A stretch of 64,000 bases of DNA from an uncultured Elusimicrobia bacterium (GCA_903879915.1 CAIRNJ010000103.1:1-64000), one strand, 5' to 3'; positions 26,690 to 35,390 are shown, counted from the stretch's first letter. Notes: generated by a model not told the origin, from the letters alone. Program-made: numbers and translations.

Positions 26690-27888
26690 AACTCTGGGCT
26701 AAAGGCTATAGCCTGGACAGGGATATAGAGGCGTTCACCGTCGGCGACGACTACCTGCTGGACCGCCGGCTCGTCAGGCACGACTGCGCGGCAACGCTGG
26801 CGCACGCGAAGGCGCTGCGCCGTGCCAGGCTGCTGACGGCCAAAGAACTGGCCGATATAACTGCGGGCCTGCGGCGGATAAAGGCGCTGGACGCCGCTGG
26901 CAAATTCGAAATAAAGCGGGAGGACGAGGACTGCCACACGGCCATAGAGAACTTCCTGACTGCGGAATACGGCGAGGCCGGCAAGAAGGTGCACACCGGG
27001 CGTTCCCGTAACGACCAGGTGCTGGCCGCGCTGCGCCTTTACGAGCGGGAGGCGCTGACGGAACTGAAAGTCCGGCTGGCCGCTTTCGCCGGCGCCGCCG
27101 GGGCGCTGGCCCGCAGGCAGGGCCGCATCGGGCTGCCGGGCTATACGCACATGCGGCGGGCCATGCCCACTACGGTGGGCACGTGGCTGGGCTGCTTCGC
27201 CGCCGCCGCGCGCGACGACGCCCGCTTCGCGGATTTCCTGCTGGAGCTGACGGACCAGTCGCCGCTCGGCTCTGCGGCGGGCTTCGGCGTGCCGGTGCTT
27301 GAAATCGATAAAGATTACAGCGCGCGCCTGATGGGCTTTTCAAAAGCCATCGATAACCCTATCTACGCGCAGTTCACGCGCAGCAAGTTCGAACCGGCCA
27401 TCATGCACCTGTGTTCGCAGGTAATGCTGACGCTCAATAAGCTGGCCTCCGACCTGGTGCTGTTCAGCATGCCGGAGTTCGGCTTCGTGACGCTGCCGGA
27501 GGCTTTCTGCACCGGCAGCTCCATCATGCCGCAGAAAAAGAACCCCGACGTGCTGGAGCTGGTGCGGGGCAAATACCATGTGGTGCTGGGGGAGGAGTTC
27601 AAGGCGCTCGGCCTGGCGGGGAACCTGATCTCGGGCTACAACCGGGACGCGCAACTGGCCAAGGGCCCGCTGTTCGCCTGCCTGGACGCGGCGCTGGCCT
27701 CTCTGGCCATCATGGCCACGGTCATCGCCGGCCTGCGTTTTAATAAAGAGAACTGCGTGCTGGCCCCGGAGCTGTTCGCCACCGAGGAGGCGTACAAGCT
27801 GGTGCGCCAGGGCGTGCCGTTCCGCGACGCCTACCGGCGGGTGGCGGAGAAATTCCGCGCCCGCGCGGGTTCCGGGGAAGCCGGCTGA
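26686..27888 (+). CDS. argH: Argininosuccinate lyase, short form
   Basis: 400 residues. It cleaves argininosuccinate to arginine and fumarate, the step after Arg[11 protein letters not shown] and the signature [16 protein letters not shown] with the catalytic serine loop are intact, as is [12 protein letters not shown]. At 400 residues it is shorter than the usual 440-460. It ends soon after [25 protein letters not shown], so the final C-terminal helices seen in longer forms are missing. It is probably active, since all active-site regions remain. It is coupled to argG by ATGA overlap. Confidence 0.95.
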   Translation: MKLWAKGYSLDRDIEAFTVGDDYLLDRRLVRHDCAATLAHAKALRRARLLTAKELADITAGLRRIKALDAAGKFEIKREDEDCHTAIENFLTAEYGEAGKKVHTGRSRNDQVLAALRLYEREALTELKVRLAAFAGAAGALARRQGRIGLPGYTHMRRAMPTTVGTWLGCFAAAARDDARFADFLLELTDQSPLGSAAGFGVPVLEIDKDYSARLMGFSKAIDNPIYAQFTRSKFEPAIMHLCSQVMLTLNKLASDLVLFSMPEFGFVTLPEAFCTGSSIMPQKKNPDVLELVRGKYHVVLGEEFKALGLAGNLISGYNRDAQLAKGPLFACLDAALASLAIMATVIAGLRFNKENCVLAPELFATEEAYKLVRQGVPFRDAYRRVAEKFRARAGSGEAG

Positions 27889-27906
27889 CCCGGCCGGCGC
27901 TCTGCG

Positions 27907-28785
27907 TTACTGCTGTCCCATGTATTGCGTTACGTCCTGGAACAGAAAGGTCATTCCCGAATATTCGTCGTTCTCATTTTTCATGGGAGCCGTCGAGTAA
28001 CTGAGCACCATTTCCGAACCGGCTATTTTTACTTTTGTCTGTCCCCGCGGGATAGTTTTTGCCTCTTTGCAGATAGTGGTCAACAGGTCCACCAGGCCGG
28101 GAGCGTAAGCGGCCAGCTCGCTGGTGCTCCGTTTGGGGTCCTGCAGCTGGTTAGGTTTTGTTTTAAGGATCTGCGCCGCCCGGGGGTTGATGATGGGGAT
28201 TACATTTTCCTTGTTCATCACGAGCAGCCCGGCGTTGAGGGTGTTCACGATGGATTTAAGATAGGTATGGCTTTCTTCTATGCTTTTTATCAGCTTCACG
28301 TTCTCGAAAGCTATCCCGAGCTCCCGGCCGACCATGGAAATAAGCTCGATATCGGCCATATTGAACGTGCTGCCTTTTTTGTTCAGGAACTCTATTATCC
28401 CTATGCTCTGGCCTTTTGAGACGATCGGGCTCGCTATTATGGATTTGGTCTTAAAGCCGGTCACCGCGTCCGCGTGCAGCATGAACCTGGTGTCGGACTG
28501 CGGGTTGTCCACTTTTACCGGCTGATTATATTTCGCTACCCACCCCACAACGCCTTCGCCGTACGCGAATTTTATCCGCTTAAGCTGTGCGATATCCGCG
28601 CCGTACGAGGCTATCGGCAGTATTTGTTCGCCCGGCAGCAGTTTGAATATCGTTCCGCCTTCCGTGTTAAGCGCTTTTGAAAGCTGCTCAAGCACTATGT
28701 TGGAAAGTTCAACTTCGTCGTAGATATAATGGATCCTTTCCAGGATATCGCTCAGTAACTGGTAATGGAAAAGCCCGAGTGACAT
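27907..28785 (-). CDS. GAF and PAS domain sensory protein without output domain
   Basis: 292 residues, cytoplasmic. A GAF domain spans about 20-165 (NIVLEQLSKALNTEGGTIFKL, FAYGEGVVGWVAKYNQPV, FLNKKGSTFNMADIELISMVGRELGIAFEN). A PAS domain spans about 178-290 (IVNTLNAGLLVMNKENVIPIINPRAAQIL, SGMTFLFQDVTQ). No kinase, GGDEF or DNA-binding part follows. It may signal by contact with a partner, or be the input half of a split kinase. It converges with argH and has no obvious partner gene. Confidence 0.85.
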   Translation of the reverse strand: MSLGLFHYQLLSDILERIHYIYDEVELSNIVLEQLSKALNTEGGTIFKLLPGEQILPIASYGADIAQLKRIKFAYGEGVVGWVAKYNQPVKVDNPQSDTRFMLHADAVTGFKTKSIIASPIVSKGQSIGIIEFLNKKGSTFNMADIELISMVGRELGIAFENVKLIKSIEESHTYLKSIVNTLNAGLLVMNKENVIPIINPRAAQILKTKPNQLQDPKRSTSELAAYAPGLVDLLTTICKEAKTIPRGQTKVKIAGSEMVLSYSTAPMKNENDEYSGMTFLFQDVTQYMGQQ

Positions 28786-28927
28786 ATGTTTTCCCCCTTA
28801 GTGCCCTTAAATAGAGTTATCCGTAAATAAGGTACAAAAATAATATGCGAACCGCAATTTAAGGGGGTGAGGGGACGCGTGACTGGGCCTTTGGGGCAAT
28901 AATAGGCGGCAACTGACCGGGTATCGG

Positions 28928-28970
28928 GGGACCTTGGGCTCATGTGCGGGTAAGTGATTCGCGCTATACT
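28928..28970 (+). promoter_or_regulatory. Island-type promoter without upstream repeat (gene at 29028)
   Basis: GGGACCTTGGGCTC at 28928-28941 and TATACT at 28965-28970 keep the 28-bp box distance of the island promoters. No GGTAAA repeat or palindrome was seen at the expected upstream position. Confidence 0.55.
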
Positions 28971-29027
28971 TTATATATAGCCAGTACTGTGAACGGCTTT
29001 GAAGTACGGGAAAAAGGAAAATTATCC

Positions 29028-29525
29028 ATGAAAAAAATGTTTTACGCTCTGGTCGCCGCAGTCCTGGCCGCTGGTCCCGCTTTGGCCGCCGGCGGCGCCT
29101 TGGATAGTCTAAACGCGTCCGTTTCGCCTTCGGCCCTTGAGACTTCCGTTGCGCCCGTCCCCGCGCCTGTGCCCGTGGCGGCTGTCCCCGCTACCCCGCT
29201 TACAGCCGAGAACATAAAGGGTCAGTACGTGGTAGTCCCCTACAAATTCGCCGAACTCCAGATGGTCCTTGCCGAAGATGTGACCATTATCCGCCGGGAC
29301 CCCGCGGGCGACGTCGTGTGCAAGGGAGTTTATAAACTGGACGAAGGAACTTCGGTCCTTTCCGCGTCGTTAGTGAATTGCGGCGGAAGTGATTTTTCCC
29401 TGAAAATAGGCCTGGCCGGGCAGACCCTTGAAACACTGGCAGCCGGCATAAACGTAATGGGTTCGGGGCAGCTTGCCGAAGACGTGATCCCGGTGCTGCC
29501 CATCAGCCTTAAAAAGATCAGCTGA
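29028..29525 (+). CDS. Small exported island protein, function unknown
   Basis: 165 residues. The signal peptide is MKKMFYALVAAVLAAGPALA, followed by AGGALDSLNASVSPSALE, the ALDSL form of the shared segment, and a linker APVPAPVPVAAVPATP. The mature domain (about residues 65-165) is a small beta-rich unit: NIKGQYVVVPYKFAELQMVL, VVCKGVYKLDEGTSVLSASL. It is probably a one-domain sandwich or barrel. Family not recognised. AAAAAGGAAA precedes the ATG. Confidence 0.75.
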   Translation: MKKMFYALVAAVLAAGPALAAGGALDSLNASVSPSALETSVAPVPAPVPVAAVPATPLTAENIKGQYVVVPYKFAELQMVLAEDVTIIRRDPAGDVVCKGVYKLDEGTSVLSASLVNCGGSDFSLKIGLAGQTLETLAAGINVMGSGQLAEDVIPVLPISLKKIS

Positions 29526-29542
29526 TAGCGGAACCTTTAAGC

Positions 29543-29586
29543 GAACCGCCCCGGCCGCCAGCATGGACCGGGGCGGTTCATTCTTT
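29543..29586 (+). terminator. Rho-independent terminator after the gene at 29028
   Basis: GAACCGCCCCGG pairs perfectly with CCGGGGCGGTTC across a 13-base loop and is followed by ATTCTTT. Confidence 0.8.
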
Positions 29587-29618
29587 GCGGGTTACAAGGG
29601 TTCGCTTTTGTCATCCAG

Positions 29619-29734
29619 TTTACTGTCAGCCGGAAGCGCCAGGCCGCAGGCTGCCGAAGGCAGGCATATAGAGCTGAGCGCCGGCGAGCTGCGCGAGGTT
29701 ATAATGAGCCGGGCCGTTGTGAACGCCGCGCAGT
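29619..29734 (+). pseudogene. Possible remnant coding segment
   Basis: An open stretch reads SAGSARPQAAEGRHIELSAG, then ELREVIMSRAVVNAAQ before a stop at about 29734. It has no start codon with a ribosome site and no recognised family, but the composition looks coding. It lies between two terminators. Confidence 0.3.
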
Positions 29735-29740
29735 AAAATA

Positions 29741-29773
29741 AGGCCGGGGAGGTTTATCCTCCCCGGCCTTGAG
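29741..29773. terminator. Bidirectional terminator
   Basis: AAGGCCGGGGAGG and CCTCCCCGGCCTT form a perfect 13-bp stem around TTTAT, with A-rich sequence before the stem. It lies just past the stop of the minus-strand gene ending at 29790. Confidence 0.75.
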
Positions 29774-29789
29774 CTGCCTGCAGTAAAAC

Positions 29790-31109
29790 TTACAGGCCGG
29801 CAGAGTTCGCCGGGACTATCTCGTAAGGGCAGGTGAAGCTGCCGCCGTCGCCCATGGGGTCGCGCAGCTGCTGCACTTTGCTCAGGAGCAGGTCCGCCCA
29901 TTCCTCGGCGCTGTGCTGGGGGGCGCGCTTGGCCGCCCGGGCCGCGGTGAAGATGTCCACGAGCTGCTCGCGCGAGAGCAGCGAGAACCGGCGGATCAGC
30001 ATCTGCCTGGCCTGTTCCCCTATCTGGTGCATGTTGCGGCCGCTGGGGTCCGTGCCTTGAATAGAGCTTGTCTGGGCGGTGTGCAGCCGCATAATGCATT
30101 TGGCGGGGTCCAGCCAGACGGATTCACCGGTCCAGCCGTCGTAGTTCATCCTGCTGTTGTGGAAGAGCCCGCGCCCGCCGAAAGTCACGCCAGAATCCTG
30201 CATATACACGATAGGCTTAAGGCATTTGGCCGCCCCGGTAGCCGGGTCCGGGACCGTATCCTTTTTTGTGCAGGCGATGGCCTGGTTGGGGGCTTTGTTG
30301 TCGGTATCGCCGAAGAAATGGGCCATGGCTGTCAGAGCTTCCGCCCCCACCCGGTCTTCCATCAGGTAAAACTCATTGAAGCCTATCCCGGAGTTGGGTT
30401 TGAATTCAATGCGCTCCCCGATCTTATCCTCGATAGCGATCTGCTGGCCGTTCTGCCAGGCGCCCCTGTCGGCTTCGTTCTTGAAAGGGTCTGAAGGGCA
30501 GTCGGGGCAGTTCAGCCTGACGGGGTACATCCTGTCCGCGTAGGCGCCGATGCCGGTCAGTATCCAGGTGGCGGCCACTTCGGTGATCACTTCGCCGTTC
30601 TTTTCGCCGTACTTCACCTTGAATTTCTTGCCGTCCTCGCCCTCGCATTTGAACTTAGGGGTAGTGCCGTTGGCTTTCCCGGCGTCATACGCTTCGGCGT
30701 TCGGGACATATTTACAATTTACCAGCTCTTCTCTCTCGTATTTCAGGGGTGAAAAAGGGCCTTTTTTGAAATCGAGGGCCTTGGTGTTCAGCTGGTCCTC
30801 CGGGACCCAGAGCGCCGCTTTCACGATGTACGCGTTGCGCTCAGCCTCGGAGATGAGACCGAATTCCGGTTTTTTGGAGCCGGCCTGCGCTTTTTCGGCG
30901 CCCCAGACTCTGGCTGGGATCAGCTCGGCGTAGTTCGCTTCGGACGCCTTCTGCAGCTCCGCGGCGCTGACGCCCAGGGAGCTGAATTGCCCGTCCGCGG
31001 CGAACGCGTTCCCGGCCAGGCCGGCCAGTATCGCTATCGAGAACAGGTTTTTAATGGAGCTTTCTTTGCTGCGCTGTGAACTTATAATGCGGGTAAAATT
31101 AAATTTCAT
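29790..31109 (-). CDS. Large exported island protein, function unknown
   Basis: 439 residues. The signal peptide lies within the first 38 residues (SSIKNLFSIAILAGLAGNAFA), followed by ADGQFSSLGVSAAELQKAS, a loose form of the shared segment. The mature part has an even spread of charged and aromatic residues and several cysteines (VNCKYV, FKCEGEDG, NCPDCPSDPF, IACTKK, AKCLKP), some likely in disulfides. FKPNSGIGFNEFYLMEDRVGAEALTAMAHFFGD is the part that recurs as fragments at 18.2 and 23.7 kb. QIGEQARQMLIRRFSLLSREQLVDIF is helical. The -10-like box lies only six bases before the ATG, so the message may lack a leader. Confidence 0.75.
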   Translation of the reverse strand: MKFNFTRIISSQRSKESSIKNLFSIAILAGLAGNAFAADGQFSSLGVSAAELQKASEANYAELIPARVWGAEKAQAGSKKPEFGLISEAERNAYIVKAALWVPEDQLNTKALDFKKGPFSPLKYEREELVNCKYVPNAEAYDAGKANGTTPKFKCEGEDGKKFKVKYGEKNGEVITEVAATWILTGIGAYADRMYPVRLNCPDCPSDPFKNEADRGAWQNGQQIAIEDKIGERIEFKPNSGIGFNEFYLMEDRVGAEALTAMAHFFGDTDNKAPNQAIACTKKDTVPDPATGAAKCLKPIVYMQDSGVTFGGRGLFHNSRMNYDGWTGESVWLDPAKCIMRLHTAQTSSIQGTDPSGRNMHQIGEQARQMLIRRFSLLSREQLVDIFTAARAAKRAPQHSAEEWADLLLSKVQQLRDPMGDGGSFTCPYEIVPANSAGL

Positions 31110-31115
31110 CTATAT

Positions 31116-31180
31116 AGTGTACCTTTCCGGCAGCAAATCCATATGGGCCGAAGGTCCTTTTATTGTGTGGGAATAGGCCC
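31116..31180 (-). promoter_or_regulatory. Island-type promoter abutting the ATG of the gene at 31109
   Basis: On the minus strand, TACACT lies at 31121-31116 with AGGACCTTCGGCCC starting 36 bp upstream and GGGCCTAT 22 bp beyond that, as in other island promoters. The start codon comes six bases after TACACT, leaving no room for a Shine-Dalgarno. Confidence 0.55.
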
Positions 31181-31241
31181 AGGCCGCAGCGGGCAGCTAA
31201 TTATAGAGTTATCGTGCAGCGTTCACTGATGTTCGTTGTTT

Positions 31242-31341
31242 GGTAAATGTTCGGTAAATCTGTTGCGAGATCCTATAGTTCTTTTTTTCTAAATCTGGAG
31301 GCCGGACGGCTCTGTGCCGCTGCGCTGCCGCGTAGTAAACT
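31242..31341 (+). promoter_or_regulatory. Island-type promoter with GGTAAA direct repeat (operon at 31416)
   Basis: GGTAAA at 31242 and 31253, CGGCTC at 31307 and TAAACT at 31336-31341 keep the 82- and 28-bp distances. It drives the four-gene run 31416-34968, which has short gaps and no visible internal terminator. It is divergent from the promoter of the gene at 31109. Confidence 0.75.
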
Positions 31342-31415
31342 ATGAATGCAGGACGCTTCGTGCCGGAAATGGCGCCAGAAGCGGATACCGGAGAAAAAAA
31401 GGAAGGTAGTGAATT

Positions 31416-32372
31416 ATGAAAAATACAATAGCTGCGGCGTTCCTGATACTGGCCGCTACAAGTTATGTTTCAGCCGGAGCGTTCGACGATCTCCGGGCAA
31501 GTGTTCCCGCGGCGGCTTCGGAAGCCTCGGGCGGCGTTAAAGCTCCGCCCCCGCCCCATCAGCAGCCCGGCCACGAACAGCCCGGTCATGAGCAGCCGGG
31601 CCACGGCCAGCCGGGTCACGAGCACCACCCGGGCGAGGACCAGCATCATGGTCATGAGGCGGATTATCAGCTGGTAACAAAGGACAATAACTGCGTCAAC
31701 TGGCAATTCACTGCCCAGACCCCCAACGTCCGCACGGAGGAAGTGATAGGTGAGACAGAGGGCTTCGACTGCTATTGGAAAGGAAGCGACAAATACTGCC
31801 GCCCTACCGGCGAATACTTCACCCGGGAAATAACGGTGGATATCGGGCCCCGCAAGCTGGAGTCCTGGGAAAAAGAATCCCTGACGGTCTGCCTGGAGTC
31901 CCAGACGTCCCCGCGCCTGGACACCGCCGACATGCTCTACGAATACAGCGTGGCAGAGGAGAACACGAGCAGCTTCTTCAAGAAAGCCACCAAGTTTACC
32001 CTGACCCCCGGCGCCAAGAAGCCCGCCAAGCCGGGTAGGAACGAACTGACGGTAGCCAGCGCGGGCGCGGGGCCCGCCGGCGAACTGCGCCTTGTGCTTA
32101 ACGATACCCGCGCCGGGTATTTCACAGGGGAAAAGATAGATGTCACCATAGACGGCATGAAAGTACCCGACCCCAACGCGCCGATAGAGGAGCTCCTTAA
32201 CTTCGTGACGATAAGCGCGCATGGCAGTTTCGCCGTGGCCCCCACCTACGAGTTCAAACTGCTGGACAAGGCCAAGGCCGGCCAGTACGTCATCACGGTA
32301 AAATACACGCGCAGCGGCCCGCTCTCCACCGGAGAAGCGAGCAGCACCACGGAGATATTCGAGATCAAATAA
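31416..32372 (+). CDS. Exported protein with His-Gly-Pro repeats and two beta domains
   Basis: 318 residues. The signal peptide MKNTIAAAFLILAATSYVSA is followed by GAFDDLRASVPAAASEAS, the shared segment. Residues about 45-85 hold five QPGHE-type repeats and further His pairs, a likely metal-binding linker. Domain 1 (about 88-205) contains CVNWQFTAQTPNVRTEE, REITVDIGPRKLESWEKESL and ENTSSFFKKATKFTLTPGAKKP. The same domain occurs in the proteins at 42176 and 44053. Domain 2 (about 212-318) is an Ig-like or C2-like beta-sandwich unique here (ELRLVLNDTRAGYFTGEKIDVTI). Function unknown. It is first of four genes in the operon. GGAAGG precedes the ATG. Confidence 0.8.
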   Translation: MKNTIAAAFLILAATSYVSAGAFDDLRASVPAAASEASGGVKAPPPPHQQPGHEQPGHEQPGHGQPGHEHHPGEDQHHGHEADYQLVTKDNNCVNWQFTAQTPNVRTEEVIGETEGFDCYWKGSDKYCRPTGEYFTREITVDIGPRKLESWEKESLTVCLESQTSPRLDTADMLYEYSVAEENTSSFFKKATKFTLTPGAKKPAKPGRNELTVASAGAGPAGELRLVLNDTRAGYFTGEKIDVTIDGMKVPDPNAPIEELLNFVTISAHGSFAVAPTYEFKLLDKAKAGQYVITVKYTRSGPLSTGEASSTTEIFEIK

Positions 32373-32423
32373 AAGTTCCGCAAAGAAAAACAGCTGAACG
32401 CTATATTTAAGGAGATCCTAACT

Positions 32424-33050
32424 ATGAACAAAAAACTGATACTGGCGGCGCTGATAGCTTTCCCCGCGGGAGCTTATGCCGGCACGGCCCTGGAGCAGGC
32501 CGGCGGCGTAAGCCAGGAGAACCGATATTACGAAGAACTGCCGGCGCCCTCTCAGCCTGACAGTCGTTTTGACGAAGAAAAAGCCGCGCAAGCGTACAAA
32601 CAGCTGTCCGAGGCTTACCGGAGCGGCCGGAACCCGGGCGGCCTGGCGGCGGTGGCGCAGGCGCAGCCCGCCTCCGCGCCGTTCTACGCCGAAACCGTCA
32701 CCGTGGACGTGAGCGGGCAGGAGGGCATAGTAGGCCACGGCGTGGGCCGGCTGTCCGTCGAATACAAGCTGCCGCAGGGCCTGGGCGCAGGCGGGTCATA
32801 CGAGGTGCGGTATTTTTTCAAGGGCGGCCCCGAATACAAAGGCTCGGTAACGGCGGCGGACAACGCCGCGGACATCACCAACGCGAAAGCCACGCTCAAA
32901 GGGGAAGGCGTAGAGCTGAAGCTGACTTTCCGCAAAAGCAAAGGCGTGCTGGTGGCTGAGTTCGCCACTGCGCTCAACGGCCGGCCCAGCGAGGAAGGCT
33001 ATATAAGGCTTACGGCTGACAAGCCGGATGTCGCTTCTTCGGCGAAATAA
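32424..33050 (+). CDS. Exported beta-rich island protein, function unknown
   Basis: 208 residues. The signal peptide KLILAALIAFPAGAYA is followed by GTALEQAGGVSQENR (shared segment). A helical stretch (DEEKAAQAYKQLSEAYRSGR) links to a C-terminal domain of about 120 residues that looks like a beta-sandwich: ETVTVDVSGQEGIVGHGVGR, GSYEVRYFFKGGPEYKGSVT, VELKLTFRKSKGVLVAEF. There are no cysteines and no catalytic motif. AAGGAGA precedes the ATG. It is second in the operon, 51 bases after the first gene. Confidence 0.75.
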   Translation: MNKKLILAALIAFPAGAYAGTALEQAGGVSQENRYYEELPAPSQPDSRFDEEKAAQAYKQLSEAYRSGRNPGGLAAVAQAQPASAPFYAETVTVDVSGQEGIVGHGVGRLSVEYKLPQGLGAGGSYEVRYFFKGGPEYKGSVTAADNAADITNAKATLKGEGVELKLTFRKSKGVLVAEFATALNGRPSEEGYIRLTADKPDVASSAK

Positions 33051-33121
33051 CAGCAGCTTAAAGTTCCCGGGGCGGAGCAGCCGAAGTTCCGCCCCTTGTG
33101 CGCAGTTCGGAACGAAAGATC

Positions 33122-34027
33122 ATGAAGATACTCTCTATCGCGCTCATCCTGGCTCTCGGCTCTTCCGGCGCGCTGTGTGCCCAGAGCCCGGAGCGCCTGC
33201 GGGCGTCTTCAGAAATGACGACGCTGGACGCGCGGGGAACCGCCGGCGCGCAGTTAGCGCAGTACGGAATGGAACCCTCTGCGCCAGCCCCGGCGGCCTG
33301 GCCGGGAATGAAAGCGCTGAAGCTCAACCACGGGGCCAACGGGGACATAGAGATCTCCAACCCGCCGGCCGAAGCTCCCGTGGTGGAGGGGAAACTGGCG
33401 GACGACGTTGTTAAAGAAGAATATGTTGAGGGTTACGCTTACGAGCCGCTGGCCCCCGGCGAACTGCTGGACGCATTGCCTTCAAAAGCTCGGGCCTGCG
33501 CCATAGACCGGGACTGCGGGGTGCCGGAAGACCTTCTGAAGAAGGCGCTGGATTATTTTAATTCCAACACAGGTAAGATCAAGAACAGGAAATATATAGG
33601 AATAGTGGATTTCTCCAGGCATTCCAGCCGGGAAAGGTTCTGGCTGCTGGATATGCGTACCGGTTCCGCGCACGCCATGCACGTGGCCCACGGCTCCGGC
33701 TCCGACCCGGATGACGACGGCTTCGCCACCAGGTTCAGCAACGTACAGGATTCCAACGCCTCATCGCTGGGTTTCTACCTCACCGGGGCGCTTTATAAAG
33801 GAAAGCACGGGAAATCGATGCGGCTGCACGGGCTTTCCCCGAGCAACTCCAACGTGCTCACCAGGGCCGTAGTGGTGCACGAAGCCGATTATGTGAGGGA
33901 AGCCAATGTTCAGCCGGGCCGTTCGCAGGGCTGCCTGGCCGTAGCGGCTTCGGAAATAGCGGGCGTCCTTTCCGCGCTGAAAGGCGGCGCGCTCATCTAC
34001 GCAGGCCTCAGCGGCAGCGAGTTTTAA
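33122..34027 (+). CDS. Exported murein L,D-transpeptidase (YkuD_2-type)
   Basis: 301 residues. The signal peptide (MKILSIALILALGSSGALCA) is followed by QSPERLRASSEM, a variant of the shared segment. The catalytic domain spans about 140-301: IGIVDFSRHSSRERFWLLDM, THE YkuD_2-like SSLGFYLTGALYKGKHGKSMRLHGL, VVVHEADYV (His253) and RSQGCLAVA (Cys271). This is the layout of the murein L,D-transpeptidase catalytic family, which cuts and re-forms peptidoglycan cross-links or attaches proteins to them. The usual HGA after the histidine is HEA here. ATG 33122 is chosen because it begins the signal peptide. It is third in the operon. Confidence 0.88.
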   Translation: MKILSIALILALGSSGALCAQSPERLRASSEMTTLDARGTAGAQLAQYGMEPSAPAPAAWPGMKALKLNHGANGDIEISNPPAEAPVVEGKLADDVVKEEYVEGYAYEPLAPGELLDALPSKARACAIDRDCGVPEDLLKKALDYFNSNTGKIKNRKYIGIVDFSRHSSRERFWLLDMRTGSAHAMHVAHGSGSDPDDDGFATRFSNVQDSNASSLGFYLTGALYKGKHGKSMRLHGLSPSNSNVLTRAVVVHEADYVREANVQPGRSQGCLAVAASEIAGVLSALKGGALIYAGLSGSEF

Positions 34028-34092
34028 GGCCGCGTTCCTCCTCAGGCAGTTTCTGCAAAACAGGGAAAAGACTAAAGGTACGGTAAAAAGCA

Positions 34093-34968
34093 ATGAATAA
34101 AATAAAAAGCGTCGTGCTGGCCGTTGCAATAAGCGTCCCGAGTTTTGTTTCCGCCGGCGCGCCGGAGCGGTTTGCGGCGGGCAAATATGCGGAAGCTGAC
34201 AGGCCAGCTTTTAGTCAGCTTTCCGGGGCAGCGGATAAGGCCCTGGCGCTGCCTGAGCCGCGGGCGGAAATTGTCACCGGCTGGAAGGCAACCCCCGGAA
34301 CCGCCGCCGTCCCCCGCGCGCACGTCTACGGCTTCAAGGCGCTTTACCGCGCGCTGGGTTATCCGTCACCGGATTATTTCGGCTCCAGCGAGGCCCAGGT
34401 GCAGGACCTGGAAACCTATACCAGTAAGGAGGACAGTTTTTATAGGGAGGTAAACGACTATCTCCGTTATTATCCCGCGCCTTACGAATATCACGGTACG
34501 ACCCCGGAAATGGCAAGGGATATGGTTAAGAATATGGATAGTGTTTTTGCCCGTGTGCCGGCCCTGCCCGTCGACCTTATCCTGTTCCGCGGGATCGGCC
34601 TGAAGTACCACGGCAATAAATCATATGAACTTGGCGAGGAATTCACCGATAAAGGCTATGTCTCCACCTCGGCGTCCTATAAAGTGGCCCGCTATTTCGC
34701 CGTAGAGATGGACGCCGCTCCCGCCCCGGAGGCTCGCAAGGCCATCCTTACTATTTACTTCTCCCGCCCCGGCCAGAAAGGCATACTTGTAGACCAGCGG
34801 GAAGACGAGGTTATCTTAAGACACGGTACTAAGTACCGGGTGATGGGGATAAAAGACAACGTAAAGAAGTACGACCTGTACCTGGTGCAGGTCTGCGCGG
34901 ATTCCTGTGACGCCGTGCTAAGAAAAGACGTGGCCGCCTTCTGGGCCGGCTTTAAAGTACAGGATTGA
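34093..34968 (+). CDS. Secreted mono-ADP-ribosyltransferase-like protein
   Basis: 291 residues. The signal peptide MNKIKSVVLAVAISVPSFVSA is followed by GAPERFAAGKYAEADRPA. The catalytic domain (about 75-270) shows the R-S-E triad of toxin ADP-ribosyltransferases: LILFRGIG (Arg166), KGYVSTSAS (Ser191-Thr192-Ser193) and QREDEVILRHGTKYRV (Glu237-x-Glu239). ExE with STS is the arginine-type pattern seen in VIP2, iota and related exotoxins. Such enzymes move ADP-ribose from NAD+ to a target protein. A Cys pair (VCADSC) follows near the C-terminus. It is last of the operon with the transpeptidase. No immunity gene is evident, which is expected if it acts outside the cell. Confidence 0.82.
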   Translation: MNKIKSVVLAVAISVPSFVSAGAPERFAAGKYAEADRPAFSQLSGAADKALALPEPRAEIVTGWKATPGTAAVPRAHVYGFKALYRALGYPSPDYFGSSEAQVQDLETYTSKEDSFYREVNDYLRYYPAPYEYHGTTPEMARDMVKNMDSVFARVPALPVDLILFRGIGLKYHGNKSYELGEEFTDKGYVSTSASYKVARYFAVEMDAAPAPEARKAILTIYFSRPGQKGILVDQREDEVILRHGTKYRVMGIKDNVKKYDLYLVQVCADSCDAVLRKDVAAFWAGFKVQD

Positions 34969-35217
34969 GCGGCGGAAAACAGGGTGGCGACCCGGCAAAC
35001 TGCTTTCCCGGCAGCTTGCGGCATTGCAGCCCGCCCATAGTTTCAAATCTCCTCAATACCTGCTGGAAGTTTTAATCATAATAATCTCTCCTGTTTCACG
35101 GCCTAGCGCCGGCGGCAATAAACCCGCCGGAGGAGCTTTGCTTTTCCCCGCCTATAGACAGAATGCAGCCGAATGCCGTGGCGGTGTTGGTCATGCCGCT
35201 GTTATGCAAAAAACACT
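34969..35217. other. Non-coding stretch with a regulator-gene remnant
   Basis: No intact gene. On the minus strand from 35194 the sequence reads MTNTATAFGCILSIGG, matching the first nine residues of the TIGR02147-type regulator at 37165-38028 (MTNNAKAFGSALSRIR). The match then ends. The DNA upstream of that start also matches, through the palindrome and beyond (35181-35280 against 38014-38110). The rest shows nothing I recognise. Confidence 0.6.
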
Positions 35218-35330
35218 TTAGCCGCCGGCTAAGCGAAAGGTCTTTTGCTTTAGCCGTTTCTCCTGAGTCGAAAAACCGCGCCGTGTTGGTGCTTCGGCCT
35301 CATGTAGTTTACCCGCGAACAGGGTAAACT
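35218..35330 (+). promoter_or_regulatory. Island-type promoter with TTAGCCG palindrome (gene at 35391)
   Basis: The palindrome TTAGCCGCCGGCTAA (35218-35232) is centred 99 bp before the base preceding the -10. GGCCTC is at 35296 and TAAACT at 35325-35330, again 28 bp apart. GTTTACCC and GGGTAAAC form a further inverted repeat at the -10 (35307-35329). Confidence 0.65.
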
Positions 35331-35390
35331 TATATAAGGAAGTTTGAGAAAAGTACGATAAACAGTATTTAAATAAGGAGACTAAATAAT

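Noticed and set aside
31596..31670. Tandem CCNGGTCACGAG-like units, considered as a CRISPR or intergenic repeat
   Set aside because: They are in-frame codons for the QPGHE repeats of the exported protein, with no spacers.
34093..34968. ADP-ribosyltransferase considered as part of a toxin-antitoxin pair
   Set aside because: It has a signal peptide, and its neighbours are exported proteins, with no small cytoplasmic antitoxin gene beside it.
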